Assembly (NCBI GenBank): GCA_037178625.1
Contig: CM074139.1
Location: 992,001-1,056,000 of the forward strand
Direction: 5' to 3'
Length of the DNA: 64,000 nt
Origin: Skeletonema tropicum
Taxonomy: Eukaryota; Bacillariophyta; Thalassiosirophyceae; Thalassiosirales; Thalassiosiraceae
Position numbers and translations under genes: made by a program. Below, piece by piece: positions 44,460 to 54,320 of this stretch. Every line of letters begins with the position of its first letter. Positions within the stretch are counted from its first letter, which is position 1. The notes under the pieces were generated by a model. That model searched no databases. It had not been told where the DNA came from and was given only the letters and a program-made list of their open reading frames with translations.

Positions 44460-45524
44460 ATGTGGAAAGTTTTGGCCGCAAAGATATTCATAGTCATGCT
44501 TTTTCCGTTAGCAAGTTTAGCATTCTCCCATGTCGCTCACACCACAAGGCAGCAGATGCGCAACAAAAACAACTTCAAACGCTTTTCCACGTTGGATCAG
44601 TTGGACGTAGACACAGGCCCAGGCGAGACTGTAGCCAGCTCGTTTAACCCTCTAGGACCACCAGAGTTTCTCTCCAACCTATTTGTTGGAGAATCTATTC
44701 TTTCACATGGGAAGAATATCACTCGGTTAAGTTCATCACCAGATATATATCTAGTAAAAGACTTCATTGCTGCTGAAGATAGACAGACTTTAATGCAGGC
44801 AGCACAAACTCAGGGCATGAAGGTTGCTGGAACGCGACATAGTGGAGAGAACACGGTCCGTAAGAATTCATACTTGACTTGGATTGATCCTTTCAGCATA
44901 AGCACCACTGACGAAGGTGATTGGCGAGATGCTTCTTCAGTGGCAAGGGACACGATCTTCAAATCTCGATCGTGTTTTGCTCATGCCGTGATGAACGATA
45001 GTATAAACAATGCCGACTTGGTCATGTGCTCACCCGAGGACTTGCAGGTTGCGAAATACGACAAAGGTGGCAGATTTGACTACCATCACGATGGTTATTC
45101 GAGGTATTTGACGGTACTGAGCTACCTCAATGGGGTAGGCGGAACTTTTTTCCCTTTTGGCGGAATGACGGACGACTTAGAAGGTATCGACTTTACCAAT
45201 GAAGATGAAGTGTCAGTGTTAAGCTTCAAGAGGCAGCTTGAGAAATGTGGGATATTGATAGTTGGTGAAGAAGGATCCGATGCATATCTTCAATCAGCTT
45301 TCGTTAAGCCAAAACAAGTAGTCCAAATCGAAGCTGGAGACGCGGTTGCATTCTACAACTACATGGCAGGAGGAGAAAAGGATCTACGACTACTTCATTG
45401 TAGCCTACCAGTCTCCACTGAAAAATGGATAGTAACTTCGTGGTTCAGAAGTGACGCATTGACTGGACCATTTGCTTCGTTCAAAAAGGCTCAGCTATTT
45501 GAAACATTTTATGGAGCAAAATAA
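44460..45524 (+). CDS. Prolyl 4-hydroxylase-type 2OG-Fe(II) dioxygenase
   Basis: 354 residues from the ATG at 44460; 15 more upstream codons lack ATG. Uses 2-oxoglutarate, oxygen and Fe(II) to hydroxylate proline in proteins or peptides. N-terminal hydrophobic signal (AAKIFIVMLFPLASLAFSH). The catalytic domain starts near residue 95 (DIYLVKDFIAAEDRQTLM) with metal ligands in FDYHHDGYSRYLTVLSYLN (H-x-D) and LLHCSLPVSTEKWIVTSWF (distal His, then the Lys that binds 2-oxoglutarate). GGTFFPFGG is the usual strand between them. A ~40-residue insert follows FGGMTDDL. It is probably in the ER/Golgi; the LAFSH after the hydrophobic part could also be read as a weak plastid-type cleavage site. Single exon. 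Confidence 0.9.
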   Translation: MWKVLAAKIFIVMLFPLASLAFSHVAHTTRQQMRNKNNFKRFSTLDQLDVDTGPGETVASSFNPLGPPEFLSNLFVGESILSHGKNITRLSSSPDIYLVKDFIAAEDRQTLMQAAQTQGMKVAGTRHSGENTVRKNSYLTWIDPFSISTTDEGDWRDASSVARDTIFKSRSCFAHAVMNDSINNADLVMCSPEDLQVAKYDKGGRFDYHHDGYSRYLTVLSYLNGVGGTFFPFGGMTDDLEGIDFTNEDEVSVLSFKRQLEKCGILIVGEEGSDAYLQSAFVKPKQVVQIEAGDAVAFYNYMAGGEKDLRLLHCSLPVSTEKWIVTSWFRSDALTGPFASFKKAQLFETFYGAK

Positions 45525-45652
45525 TGACGTTTTTGGCACGTTTAGTTTCACCATCATGTCACTCGTATCAGGAATATAAATGATAGGCAACTTAGCTCCA
45601 GATAATTCTTGTGCCACATACAGTTTCCCACAAAATCTTCGTTCTGCTCATC

Positions 45653-46766
45653 CTAATCTCTAAACGAACTTCCTGTAACGTCGTCAAACTCTACATCACA
45701 ATTCAAACTATCGCCCAACTCCTTCAATTCCTCTCGAATCTTAGTCCACTCAAAATTAGACGAGAGAGGCTCGTATGCTACCGATCTACCTTCTACGGTA
45801 AAGAGCTCAGTACCACCAAAAGGTGCTTCTTCGTGCTTCGTTTTCATATTGGTAATTGTCAAATGGTTATGTGCTAACAGAGATGTCAGTTTGTGAACTA
45901 TCCCAGGATTGTCAGCTCCGCTGAGTTTGAATCTGCCAGCGACTGTGTTGTTTTTGTGAGCGCGAATAATTGTTGATAAGTAGAAGGAACAATAGCAGCA
46001 AAACAACATATACACACAAAAGTCTCAAGCTAACTCACATGCAATCGTTGGAGAAACAGTAGCATTCGTTTCCATAGATTCCAAACAGTCAGTCTTCATC
46101 CCCTTCACATCACTAGCCAGCTGATCCTGCAAATCACTAACGTCCTTTTCAGCAATGTCAACCAACATCATTAACGAAAAATGTCCTCCCAATAGTTGAG
46201 CACGTGATTCTCCGACATTGCCACCTTTCGCTGTGACGATGCGTGTTACGTCAGCGACGATGCCGGGTCTGTCTGTGCCTATAGAGTGGATCACTACCAC
46301 CTTCTTTGCTGGTGCGGAGAAATATCTGGTTGTGATAGATGAATCCTTCAACAGCTATACAATATAATGTTTCGAGATGCAAAAGATGGTGAGAACAGTA
46401 AACTGGTTGTTGAAGAACAAATACAAATAGATGGACGCGATGAAATAAGGAGTCTACCCGGCGAGATGCAAAAGATGAGAACCGCAATCTGGTTGTGAAG
46501 AACAAATAGATGGACGCGATGAATCATGAGGAGTCTACTTACCCGGTCGGCCCTTACCTTGGTGCAGATCCGCCGAGATGAGGGGACGACTGCCCGTATG
46601 CATAGCTTCGTCGTTGGAAATACCATAATTTATTCTTCTGCTTACTTGTGGCAGCGTTGTCAAGAGGTCTTCTTCGTGTAAGTGAGCTTGAAGAGAAGCA
46701 AGTGCTTGGCTGCTTCGTGCGTACAAAAAATGAGAAGTTGAGGCGTGACACACATAGGCGTGACAT
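45653..46766 (-). CDS. Mitochondrial double-ACT-domain protein (GcvR-like)
   Basis: Three exons: 46766-46558, 46325-46039 and 45942-45653, giving 261 residues. The first exon encodes a basic, Ser/Arg-rich pre-sequence (MSRLCVSRLNFSFFVRTKQ...) typical of mitochondria. The second joins as GSAPR|YFSAPAKKVVVIHS and carries ACT domain 1 (SIGTDRPGIVADVTRIVTAKGG style). The third carries ACT domain 2 (LSGADNPGIVHKLTSLLAHN). ACT domains bind amino acids or other small ligands. Paired ACT domains with this spacing occur in GcvR, which controls glycine cleavage in bacteria, and in organelle relatives of unknown role. The exon-1 join was chosen because only the acceptor ending at 46326 keeps the frame; the acceptor after 46351 would introduce a stop. 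Confidence 0.8.
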
Positions 46767-46852
46767 GAAAGATACTGCCCGCCATTTTGGAAAGATTCAG
46801 TAGATGTCAATGCGCGCTGCAATCAACATGGCAGAGTAATCCCCTCTCCCCC

Positions 46853-47048
46853 ACCTCTGCGGTGGCAGAGGTTGAGTGAGGACTCTCACTCTCACCTGTC
46901 GAGAGGCAGTTGAGAGTAGGAGGGAGGAGGAACTTACCATCACCTAGCACAGGTGACAAGAGGAGTGCGGACTTGCCACTGAACTAGAGATACCTAGACT
47001 GCACTCCTCTTATTACCTAAAATGGGCAAGTTCAGATCCAGCTTGCCC
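46853..47048. repeat. Cluster of short perfect hairpins between divergent genes
   Basis: Four perfect inverted repeats in under 200 bases: ACCTCTGC-GGTG-GCAGAGGT (46853-46872); TCACCT-AGCAC-AGGTGA (46940-46956); AAGAGGAGTGC (46958-46968) with GCACTCCTCTT (47001-47011); TGGGCAAG (47023-47030) with CTTGCCCA (47042-47049). It lies in the 428-base gap between the ACT-protein and crotonase start codons and is followed by an A-run at 47103-47120. Purpose unknown: could be a small foldback element, a structured leader or an RNA. Confidence 0.6.
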
Positions 47049-47194
47049 AGTAAACAGCTCCTGACTACCATCCTAAACTAATCACTTTATATATATATTT
47101 TAAAAAAAAAAAAAAAAAAATATACATAGTACAAGAGGAGATATCTACTACACGCATCAGTCAGTTCGCAGCAGAGGAGCAATGCCATCAAACT

Positions 47195-48241
47195 ATGACT
47201 AGTAAAATAATGTTGAAGCACCGATACTGCCTCCGGCAAGCGCTCCATGCTACCTGCGCCCACCTTTCTCCACCACCGGTAGCCAATCTTCCTTCGTTGC
47301 CCATCAATAATACCCGGCACCAATCATTTCATCAAACTTCGTATCATAATACGCAAGCACCGCCGGCATCCCAATCATACGAACCAAAACATCCCACCAA
47401 TGTAAGAATCAACATCAAAGATCATGTAAAAATAAAATCGCTTGGTCAGGGCATCGTCAACGTTGTTCTATCACGCCCGAACAAATTGAACAGTTTGTGT
47501 ATCCCCATGTTCGAGGCAATAGCCGAAGCAGCATCTATGCTACGGAATGATAGAGAATTGAATAAGGACCTACGAGTCGTTATTATAAGTGGAGAAGGTA
47601 GAGCATTTTGCTCCGGTCTTGATGCCAAGGGTGTTGCACTATCAGGTCCAAAGAGCTCTCTGAATAAATTATTGAAACGACCTTCTGGCTATGGTGGGGA
47701 TGACGGAGTAGGGAACTTGGCACAAGATGTTTGTTATCTTTGGAGGAAATTACCAGTCCCTGTTATTGCGGTACTTCATGGATATTGCTTTGGTGGTGGA
47801 CTACAAATAGCTCTTGGCGCAGATTTTCGCTTTTCTACACCCGATTGTAAACTGAGCATTATGGAATCGAGATGGGGCCTAATCCCAGACATGTCTGCAT
47901 CAATTGTCCTGCGAGAACTTGTGCGTATGGATGTGGCAAAAGAGCTGACAATGACTGGACGGATAATTGATGCAGTAGAGGCTGAGTCGCTTGGCTTGGT
48001 GACAAGATGTGTTGACGATCCTATGGAAGAGGCCATGAAGGTGGCAAGAGAGATTATTTTAAGGTCACCTGACTCAGTTTCCGCGAGTAAAGAACTATTC
48101 CAAACAACCTGGATGGAAGCGGATGATGCAACTTGTCTGGAAAAAGAAACAACGTTACAATTGAAGTTGATTGGAACTTGGAACCAAGCAGCTGCTGCTG
48201 GGAGGCAGTTTGGAATCAATCTTCCGTATTGGAATAAATGA
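47195..48241 (+). CDS. Enoyl-CoA hydratase/isomerase (crotonase) family, probably mitochondrial
   Basis: 348 residues, single exon. Crotonases act on acyl-CoA thioesters (hydration, isomerisation or hydrolysis) through an oxyanion hole. About 65 N-terminal residues are basic and Ser/His-rich (MLKHRYCLRQALH...), fitting a mitochondrial pre-sequence. The crotonase fold starts near residue 80 (GIVNVVLSRPNKLNSL) with oxyanion loops SGEGRAFCSGLDAKG and HGYCFGGGLQIALGADFRF, and MESRWGLIPDMSAS, where the usual Gly-Gly is replaced by Asp-Met, as in several bacterial and isomerase-type members. The substrate is not determined. It is divergent from the ACT-domain gene. Confidence 0.9.
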   Translation: MTSKIMLKHRYCLRQALHATCAHLSPPPVANLPSLPINNTRHQSFHQTSYHNTQAPPASQSYEPKHPTNVRINIKDHVKIKSLGQGIVNVVLSRPNKLNSLCIPMFEAIAEAASMLRNDRELNKDLRVVIISGEGRAFCSGLDAKGVALSGPKSSLNKLLKRPSGYGGDDGVGNLAQDVCYLWRKLPVPVIAVLHGYCFGGGLQIALGADFRFSTPDCKLSIMESRWGLIPDMSASIVLRELVRMDVAKELTMTGRIIDAVEAESLGLVTRCVDDPMEEAMKVAREIILRSPDSVSASKELFQTTWMEADDATCLEKETTLQLKLIGTWNQAAAAGRQFGINLPYWNK

Positions 48242-48754
48242 AGATGAAAGATTTGAAGTCAGAGGTCAATAAAGTACATCTAATAAGTTGTCTCATGTGG
48301 ATGGACTCTTTACTAACGATACGATATTATTAGTCTGACGTACTAATTCAGTACTTAAGTATTGTGAGGCTTCATTCAGATGTTGTAGGTACAATATCTA
48401 GAGACACTTCGTGTTTCGCTCCTGCACGAGGAATGCACAAAGAACACCGAAACAGCTGTACGACACAAGAAGTGTCACAAAAGCACATCACAACCACGAA
48501 TTCAAAAACTTCCACTTCCAACTTTCAACTTCAAATTCCTCCGCGAACACGTTGCCTCCATGTGACGATTTTATAGACGCACGCACCGTACCAGAGCCAG
48601 CAAGGGAACATCATACGGGCTACAATAAAGCACAGCAATAGGTAGAAGGAGGAGGTCTGCAGCAGCTGCTGTATGGACGACTACCTACACTATTCAAATC
48701 ATCGATATAATCTGTAGAGGCACATCATACATAATAATATAGTTCGACGGAAAT
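48242..48754. other. Intergenic stretch
   Basis: 513 bases without a gene. AT-rich, and it must hold the crotonase 3' end and the leader of the galactosyltransferase gene. No motif recognised. Confidence 0.5.
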
Positions 48755-51583
48755 ATGCTCTCTCTATGGATAGCTACACTGCTGCTGGTCATAACAACCG
48801 CAGCATGTACTTCAGACGACCACAAAGTCCATCATATCGAAGATCCAACAATTGCAGAGGCAAACAAAACCAAAAAAATATTCACAAACATTAATGAAAA
48901 TTATCAGTCATCCTCCAAAAGTCTCGATGCGGTAGCAAAAAGGCTCGAGGAAAAACGAAATGAGCGGCAATTGAAAATGAGAAAGTATTGGAAAGAAACC
49001 TTTGCAGAGATCAAGTCATCGAATCCAGTCGTATTTCCAACTGAAGAGGAATTTACGAGGAATCGAAAGTCGGGGGAAAAGATGTTGGAGGCTTGGAAAC
49101 AGTTTTTGGATAGTGGCGGAAGCACTCCGTTATTTTTGGAGGAGGATTATGGAATATTAGGATCGTCTGGAAGCAATAACCGCACTCTATTCAAGCCGGT
49201 CCTGAGCAATATGACAAAGTTAGTGGCTCCACGTCGCTTTGATGGGGTTCAAACTTGGGAGAAGCAGCTACAGCAATGGTCGGAGGAAGTTTCTACGTAC
49301 TTGGCTGAAACAGAGTCAACGTTGAATGAATTGTTGCAACCAAAAGAATCGTCAAGTTACGATATGAGCACTTTTGGCGTGTCTTCTGATGCATTGGGGA
49401 ATTTAACTCGCGCGGGAGAAAACGATTTCAGTAATGGTCACGAGATGAAACAACACAGAGATGGAAAAACAAAGTCATCCTTATTTTCGGAGCGTCTTGG
49501 AATTGACAAAACAGTCACTCCAATTCCTCCCATAACGCTTGCTAATCTTGATCCCAACCTCCCTCCGATACCCAAACCTCGTCCAGTGACTCCCGAGGAT
49601 GAAATTCTACCCTACACCAATATTGCTGACAAGTCAAAAAATATTTGGATTGTAACAACAGCCTCACTACCCTGGATGACAGGCACGGCAGTCAACCCAC
49701 TTCTTCGAGCTGCCTACCTTTCTACCGGTCGAAAAGCCGCTGGTGGATCTATCACCCTAATGCTACCATGGGTAGAACGAGATGAAGATCAAAAACGCAT
49801 CTATGGGAAAGAAAAAATGTTTGAAAGTCCACAAGACCAAGAACAATTTGTTCGCACTTGGTTGCGTGATACGGCGAATATGAAAGAAGCAAGCGAAGAC
49901 TTGAAAATTCAATGGTACACTGCATGGCAAGAGGTATTAGAGAATAGTCTGTATAGTATGGGGGATCTTATTGGATTGATCCCTGAGGATGAGTGCGATA
50001 TATGTGTCCTGGAAGAACCGGAACATCTTAATTGGTATCGTGGCCCCGGAGAGAATTGGACCTCCAAGTTCAAACACGTCGTTGGTATTGTTCATACCAA
50101 CTATTTTGTGTATGCCACGGAACAACCTGCAGCATTTATTCGTGCACCGGCGATGAAGCTGCTAGCTTCTTGGATGTGTCGTGCACATGTACATCGACTC
50201 ATCAAATTATCTGGAACGCTGGGTCAATTTGCTCCCGAAAAAGAGCTTGTCGAGAATGTCCATGGGGTACGACGATCATTTATTGATGTCGGAGAGGAGC
50301 TGAGAGGCAAATTGACAGCGCCGGATGCCGACAAAGATCCAGTCTTCAGTGCGGATGCCAGTCCGGCTGTTTACTTCATCGGAAAGATGTTGTGGTCGAA
50401 GGGATTGGCTTCGATGATGGAGTTGATCAAGTATGCCGAAGAGAGCGCTGGTTTGAAAGTAAAGGTGGATATGTACGGAGGAGGCCCCGACAAGGATGAA
50501 GCCTCGGAAAAGGCTGAGAGTATGAGTCTAGACATGCCTTTTCACGGACCGATAGACCATGTTGAGCTTGGTTGGACTCACAAGGTATTTATCAATCCCA
50601 GTACCAGTGAAGTGCTTTGTACAACAGTGGCCGAGGCATTAGCAATGGGAAAATTCGTCGTTTTGCCATCACATCCAAGCAATGATTTCTTTTGTCAGTT
50701 CCCAAATTGTCTTCCCTACTCGAACAAAGAGGAGTTCGTTGGTAACCTCTACTACGCCCTCACTCATTCACCAGAACCAATGTCGGAAGAGTACTCCTAT
50801 GCACTATCTTGGGAGGCAGCGACTGAACGCTTCGCGGCAGCCGGATCAGTATCTGTCGCAGAAGCAGAAGCGATGGAAGAGGCGTTGTCCTCTGCCGATG
50901 CAGGGATCGACATTATCCTTCCATCCATAAAGATCAACAAAGAACGAAAAGAGATTATTTCACGGTCATTTCGGAGAACACGAGGGAGGTATCGAAATTT
51001 CAGAACACGCCTTTCGCAAGAGATTATGAAATCAGATGTTCTCCCTAAGGAATTGCAACAACGGTTAATAGCTGAACTTGACAAGAGGCTTGATGTCGAT
51101 CTTGATGAGCTACTAGATTCCCCCAAGTTGCGGGTCAAACTTTCACCAGCCAAGTTAGATAAGCTTCTACTGGATCTTTACGATGGCGTCACGAAAGGTC
51201 CCAGTGGTGACGTTTTCAGAGTAATTGGCGGTGGAGCCAATGTTGGAAGGCAGCATTTATATCTTAAGCAAGAGGCAGCCAAAACGGGGAACTATCAGCA
51301 GTCAAAGCCACAATCGTTTCTTGACGCATCAATACTTAACAAATCATCACCGACGACTTTGGTCACAAATGCACTGAATCGCAATTTTCCCCACAGCGAC
51401 AAGAAGATTGATGATACTACCACTACAGAAAACAATAGAAATGAAGAGAACGTTCCCAAAATGTCACTCTCTTGTCATAGACCAAGGCAGGTGCAGTCTT
51501 CTTCTTGGGGAGTCAGGCTTGTGCGTCAAGGCAGCTTCACCCAATCTAGACCTTCTCAAACACGATATGTGCCTCTCATTTAG
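48755..51583 (+). CDS. Digalactosyldiacylglycerol synthase (DGD1-like)
   Basis: 942 residues, single exon. DGD synthases add a second galactose from UDP-galactose to MGDG, making the bilayer galactolipid of plastid membranes. After an N-terminal hydrophobic signal (MLSLWIATLLLVITTAAC) and ~280 charged residues, the GT-B (GT4) domain begins with WIVTTASLPWMTGTAVNPLLRAAYL style motifs. Further segments are the strongly diagnostic LEEPEHLNWY, FKHVVGIVHTNYF, RLIKLSGTLGQFAPEK, NVHGVRRSFIDVG, YFIGKMLWSKG and FINPSTSEVLCTTVAEALAMGKFVV (donor-binding E-x7-E type). About 200 residues after the catalytic part are unique. Plant DGD1 is ~800 residues and sits in the outer plastid envelope. The signal here would suit entry through the ER to a complex plastid, but no SAFAP motif is present. 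Confidence 0.92.
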   Translation: MLSLWIATLLLVITTAACTSDDHKVHHIEDPTIAEANKTKKIFTNINENYQSSSKSLDAVAKRLEEKRNERQLKMRKYWKETFAEIKSSNPVVFPTEEEFTRNRKSGEKMLEAWKQFLDSGGSTPLFLEEDYGILGSSGSNNRTLFKPVLSNMTKLVAPRRFDGVQTWEKQLQQWSEEVSTYLAETESTLNELLQPKESSSYDMSTFGVSSDALGNLTRAGENDFSNGHEMKQHRDGKTKSSLFSERLGIDKTVTPIPPITLANLDPNLPPIPKPRPVTPEDEILPYTNIADKSKNIWIVTTASLPWMTGTAVNPLLRAAYLSTGRKAAGGSITLMLPWVERDEDQKRIYGKEKMFESPQDQEQFVRTWLRDTANMKEASEDLKIQWYTAWQEVLENSLYSMGDLIGLIPEDECDICVLEEPEHLNWYRGPGENWTSKFKHVVGIVHTNYFVYATEQPAAFIRAPAMKLLASWMCRAHVHRLIKLSGTLGQFAPEKELVENVHGVRRSFIDVGEELRGKLTAPDADKDPVFSADASPAVYFIGKMLWSKGLASMMELIKYAEESAGLKVKVDMYGGGPDKDEASEKAESMSLDMPFHGPIDHVELGWTHKVFINPSTSEVLCTTVAEALAMGKFVVLPSHPSNDFFCQFPNCLPYSNKEEFVGNLYYALTHSPEPMSEEYSYALSWEAATERFAAAGSVSVAEAEAMEEALSSADAGIDIILPSIKINKERKEIISRSFRRTRGRYRNFRTRLSQEIMKSDVLPKELQQRLIAELDKRLDVDLDELLDSPKLRVKLSPAKLDKLLLDLYDGVTKGPSGDVFRVIGGGANVGRQHLYLKQEAAKTGNYQQSKPQSFLDASILNKSSPTTLVTNALNRNFPHSDKKIDDTTTTENNRNEENVPKMSLSCHRPRQVQSSSWGVRLVRQGSFTQSRPSQTRYVPLI

Positions 51584-51975
51584 ATGGCACTATTAAAATA
51601 AAACAAATATTAAGTAGGATGATCTTTTAGGTTAGTAATCTAACTTCACGCAATCAATAGAGCAGTTGCTCTAAACTCTCAACTCTTACCAATCAAATTT
51701 CGGAGAGTGTTCTAAGTTTTTCATCCGATGACAAAAATACGGCATAAACAGAAGCCCCAAAAAGTACAAATACGGTGTCAACTAGAGGGAATACATGACG
51801 TCATCAGAATATTCGTTCGGATTCTCAAAAAAGAGTCGTGGAACGAACTTGAACGGCATCCGAAAATTTGCTCTTGCATGAAAGATGACCCTGTCGATCG
51901 GATTGATAAAAAAACACAATACATACCCGAACCGAAGTCAACTGAAGATAATTGCAAGTAGTGACCCCATCAACC
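51584..51975. other. Intergenic stretch before carboxypeptidase copy B
   Basis: 392 bases, no gene. The last ~60 bases (CCGAACCGAAGTCAACTGAA...) match the 5' flank of carboxypeptidase copy A, so the duplicated block includes at least part of the promoter region. Confidence 0.6.
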
Positions 51976-53880
51976 ATGAAGCTATCCACCCTGGCACTAG
52001 CCGCCTTCACCACGGGCACCGTCCATGGCCAAAAGCAGACGGCTGAATTCTACAAGAAAGTTAGTCAACTTCGTGGGGCCGAATCATCCATTCCACAAGG
52101 AGAGGTTACCGGTACCCACGACGACATCGATCAGAACATGCTCGCGATGTGTCAACAACAGGACGATGCATCCTGCGCTGCCAATGAAGATTGCGTATGG
52201 TGCGAATGTGAAGCTGTTCCCTCATCATGCTTTTCGAAGCAAGCTGCACACTTGTTGCCCGATCGTGTGTACACGTGTGCCTTCTCATCATCGGATGCCA
52301 TCGCTCATACCGAATCCATTTCGGAAAAATTAGAGGAGGTTGCGGAAGAAGCAGTGGAGGATGTAGAGAAATCTTGGCAGGCTACTGCCGAGAAGGCAAC
52401 CAAGGTGCAGAGTTTCTTGATGGAGGGTGTAGAGTTGAATTTGGCTACTGATGAGGTGGCTGGTGATTTCTGTGATGCGTCGAGCCCGTTGAGTTTGGCT
52501 GGTTACATGAATGGTGAGTTTCTACAACACTGCATCGTTCCATGTATTATCCTGCAACAATATTGTTTCTCATCATAATCCTCTTTCTAACTGCTGCTGA
52601 TCTATCTTCACATCACAGTCAAGGGCAGCAAGTATGACACTCAATCAGACAAACATCTTTTCTTTTGGATGTTTGAAAAACGAAGCAAGAGTCTCATTCC
52701 TGACAGTGAAGCCAAGAAGCAAGACAAACACAGAGACGTCCCCCTCGTTGTGTGGTTGACTGGTGGTCCCGGCTGCTCATCTTCTCTCGCCCTTCTTTCA
52801 GAGAACGGTCCATGCTGTGTGAATGAGGATGGGGCAAGCACAAAAGTCAACCCTTACAGTTGGACTGAGTCTGCACATGTTCTTTGGTTGGATCAACCTG
52901 CTGATGTTGGATACTCGTACGGTCAGGGAAATGATTCCAACGAAGAAATGATTAGTGAAGATGCCTACTACTTTTTGCAGGCCTTCTTCAAGAGCGATGA
53001 GGGTAAAAAGTACAAAGACTCTCCCCTGTTCATCGTTGGTGAGAGTTACGGGGGACACTACGCCCCTGCCATTGCACACAGGATTTGGTTGGGTAATAAG
53101 AACGTAAAGGAGGGACTTGAGAAATTGAATCTCGCAGGAGTAGCAGTTGGTAATGGTCTCACTGATCCTGAAGTACAATACCAGCACTACTCTGAGATGG
53201 CGTTCAAGAACTCGCACAATATCAAGGTTATTTCGGAGACGGCATATGAAACAATGAAGAAGGCTGAGCCGATGTGTACAAAGGGCATTGCCAAGTGTAA
53301 CAGTGGTGATAGTACGCTTGACCAGTTCGCATGTCAGGCTGCTTTTATTTACTGCAACACTGCGTTAACTACTCCATACAGGGCAACTGGACTCAACCCC
53401 TACGACATTCGCAAGCCATGCGGGGACAATCCTCTCTGTTACGATTTCTCTCATATTGAGAAATTTATGAACTCCGATGCAACCAAAAAAGCGCTTCATG
53501 TTGATGAGCACAGCTCCACTTGGAAGACTTGCAACATGATGATCAACATGGAGTTCCATTCGGATTGGATGAAGGACTTTGCACCCTACGTCGCAGATTT
53601 GCTGAATGATGGCATCCCCGCCCTCATCTACGCCGGAGATGTTGATTTCATTTGCAACTACCTTGGAAATCGTGCGTGGACACTGAATTTGGAGTGGGGT
53701 CACAAGGAGGAGTTCAATGCCGCTGAGGAGAAGGACTGGAACAATGGTGCAGGATTGGCAAGGACTGCCAATGGGCTTACATTCTTGCAGGTCTATGATG
53801 CTGGGCACATGGTCCCTTCTGATCAACCTGAGCATGCTTTGACTATGATCACTCAATTTTTGAATGGAGAACCTTTCTAA
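51976..53880 (+). CDS. Serine carboxypeptidase S10, copy B
   Basis: Two exons, 51976-52513 and 52619-53880, 599 residues. Same architecture as copy A at 25453-27348: signal peptide (MKLSTLALAAFTTGTVHG), Cys-rich pro-region, catalytic GESYGGHY, YAGDVDF and DAGHMVPSDQ. It has three extra residues in the acidic helix of the pro-region (EEVAEEAVEDVEK). Exon 1, the intron position and most of exon 2 are almost the same as copy A, but residues around NTALTTPYRA and MMINMEFHSDWMK differ strongly. The gene is in opposite orientation to copy A, 24.6 kb away. Downstream flanks are unrelated, so the duplicated unit is about one gene long. Confidence 0.95.
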
Positions 53881-54320
53881 GATGATATTCTGCTGATCAA
53901 CTAGCCTTGTTTCTGTCTAGTGTTACTATAATTCGACTATAAACCTGTGTAATATGAACCCATACTGACAAATAACAAAGTGAACAATTACAATTATAGC
54001 CATTTTTGTTGCTCCACAATCTCATTGCAGAAAGAGAAATGACAGCAAAACCACCGTCTCTCCTCCTAATTGTGACATGTAATCAATCCTCGATTGTTTT
54101 GATGGTCAACTTCTTGAACATGTACATTCGTAGACCCCATAATATCTTGGACAGATGAAAGTTCTCTAGAGAGGTTCTACTTATTACTCTGGACTACTCT
54201 TGCTTTTTCGATTCTCTCTACAATTTCTACTTTCTGCTCTACCTCTGCCACAAAACTCACACACACACCAAGACTATACATTCCATACAGGAGAACAGGC
54301 ACTTATATACTTGCCTTTTT
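53881..54320. other. Intergenic stretch between convergent genes
   Basis: 440 bases holding the 3' ends of carboxypeptidase B (plus) and the tail-anchored protein (minus). No repeat or RNA gene seen. Confidence 0.5.

Noticed and set aside
46025..46351. Start of the ACT-domain protein at 46351
   Set aside because: That codon is TTG just after an in-frame stop; an upstream exon with a mitochondrial pre-sequence joins in frame at 46325.
47083..47120. A-run after TATATAT as a retroposed poly(A) tail
   Set aside because: No retrocopied gene body or target duplication found next to it.
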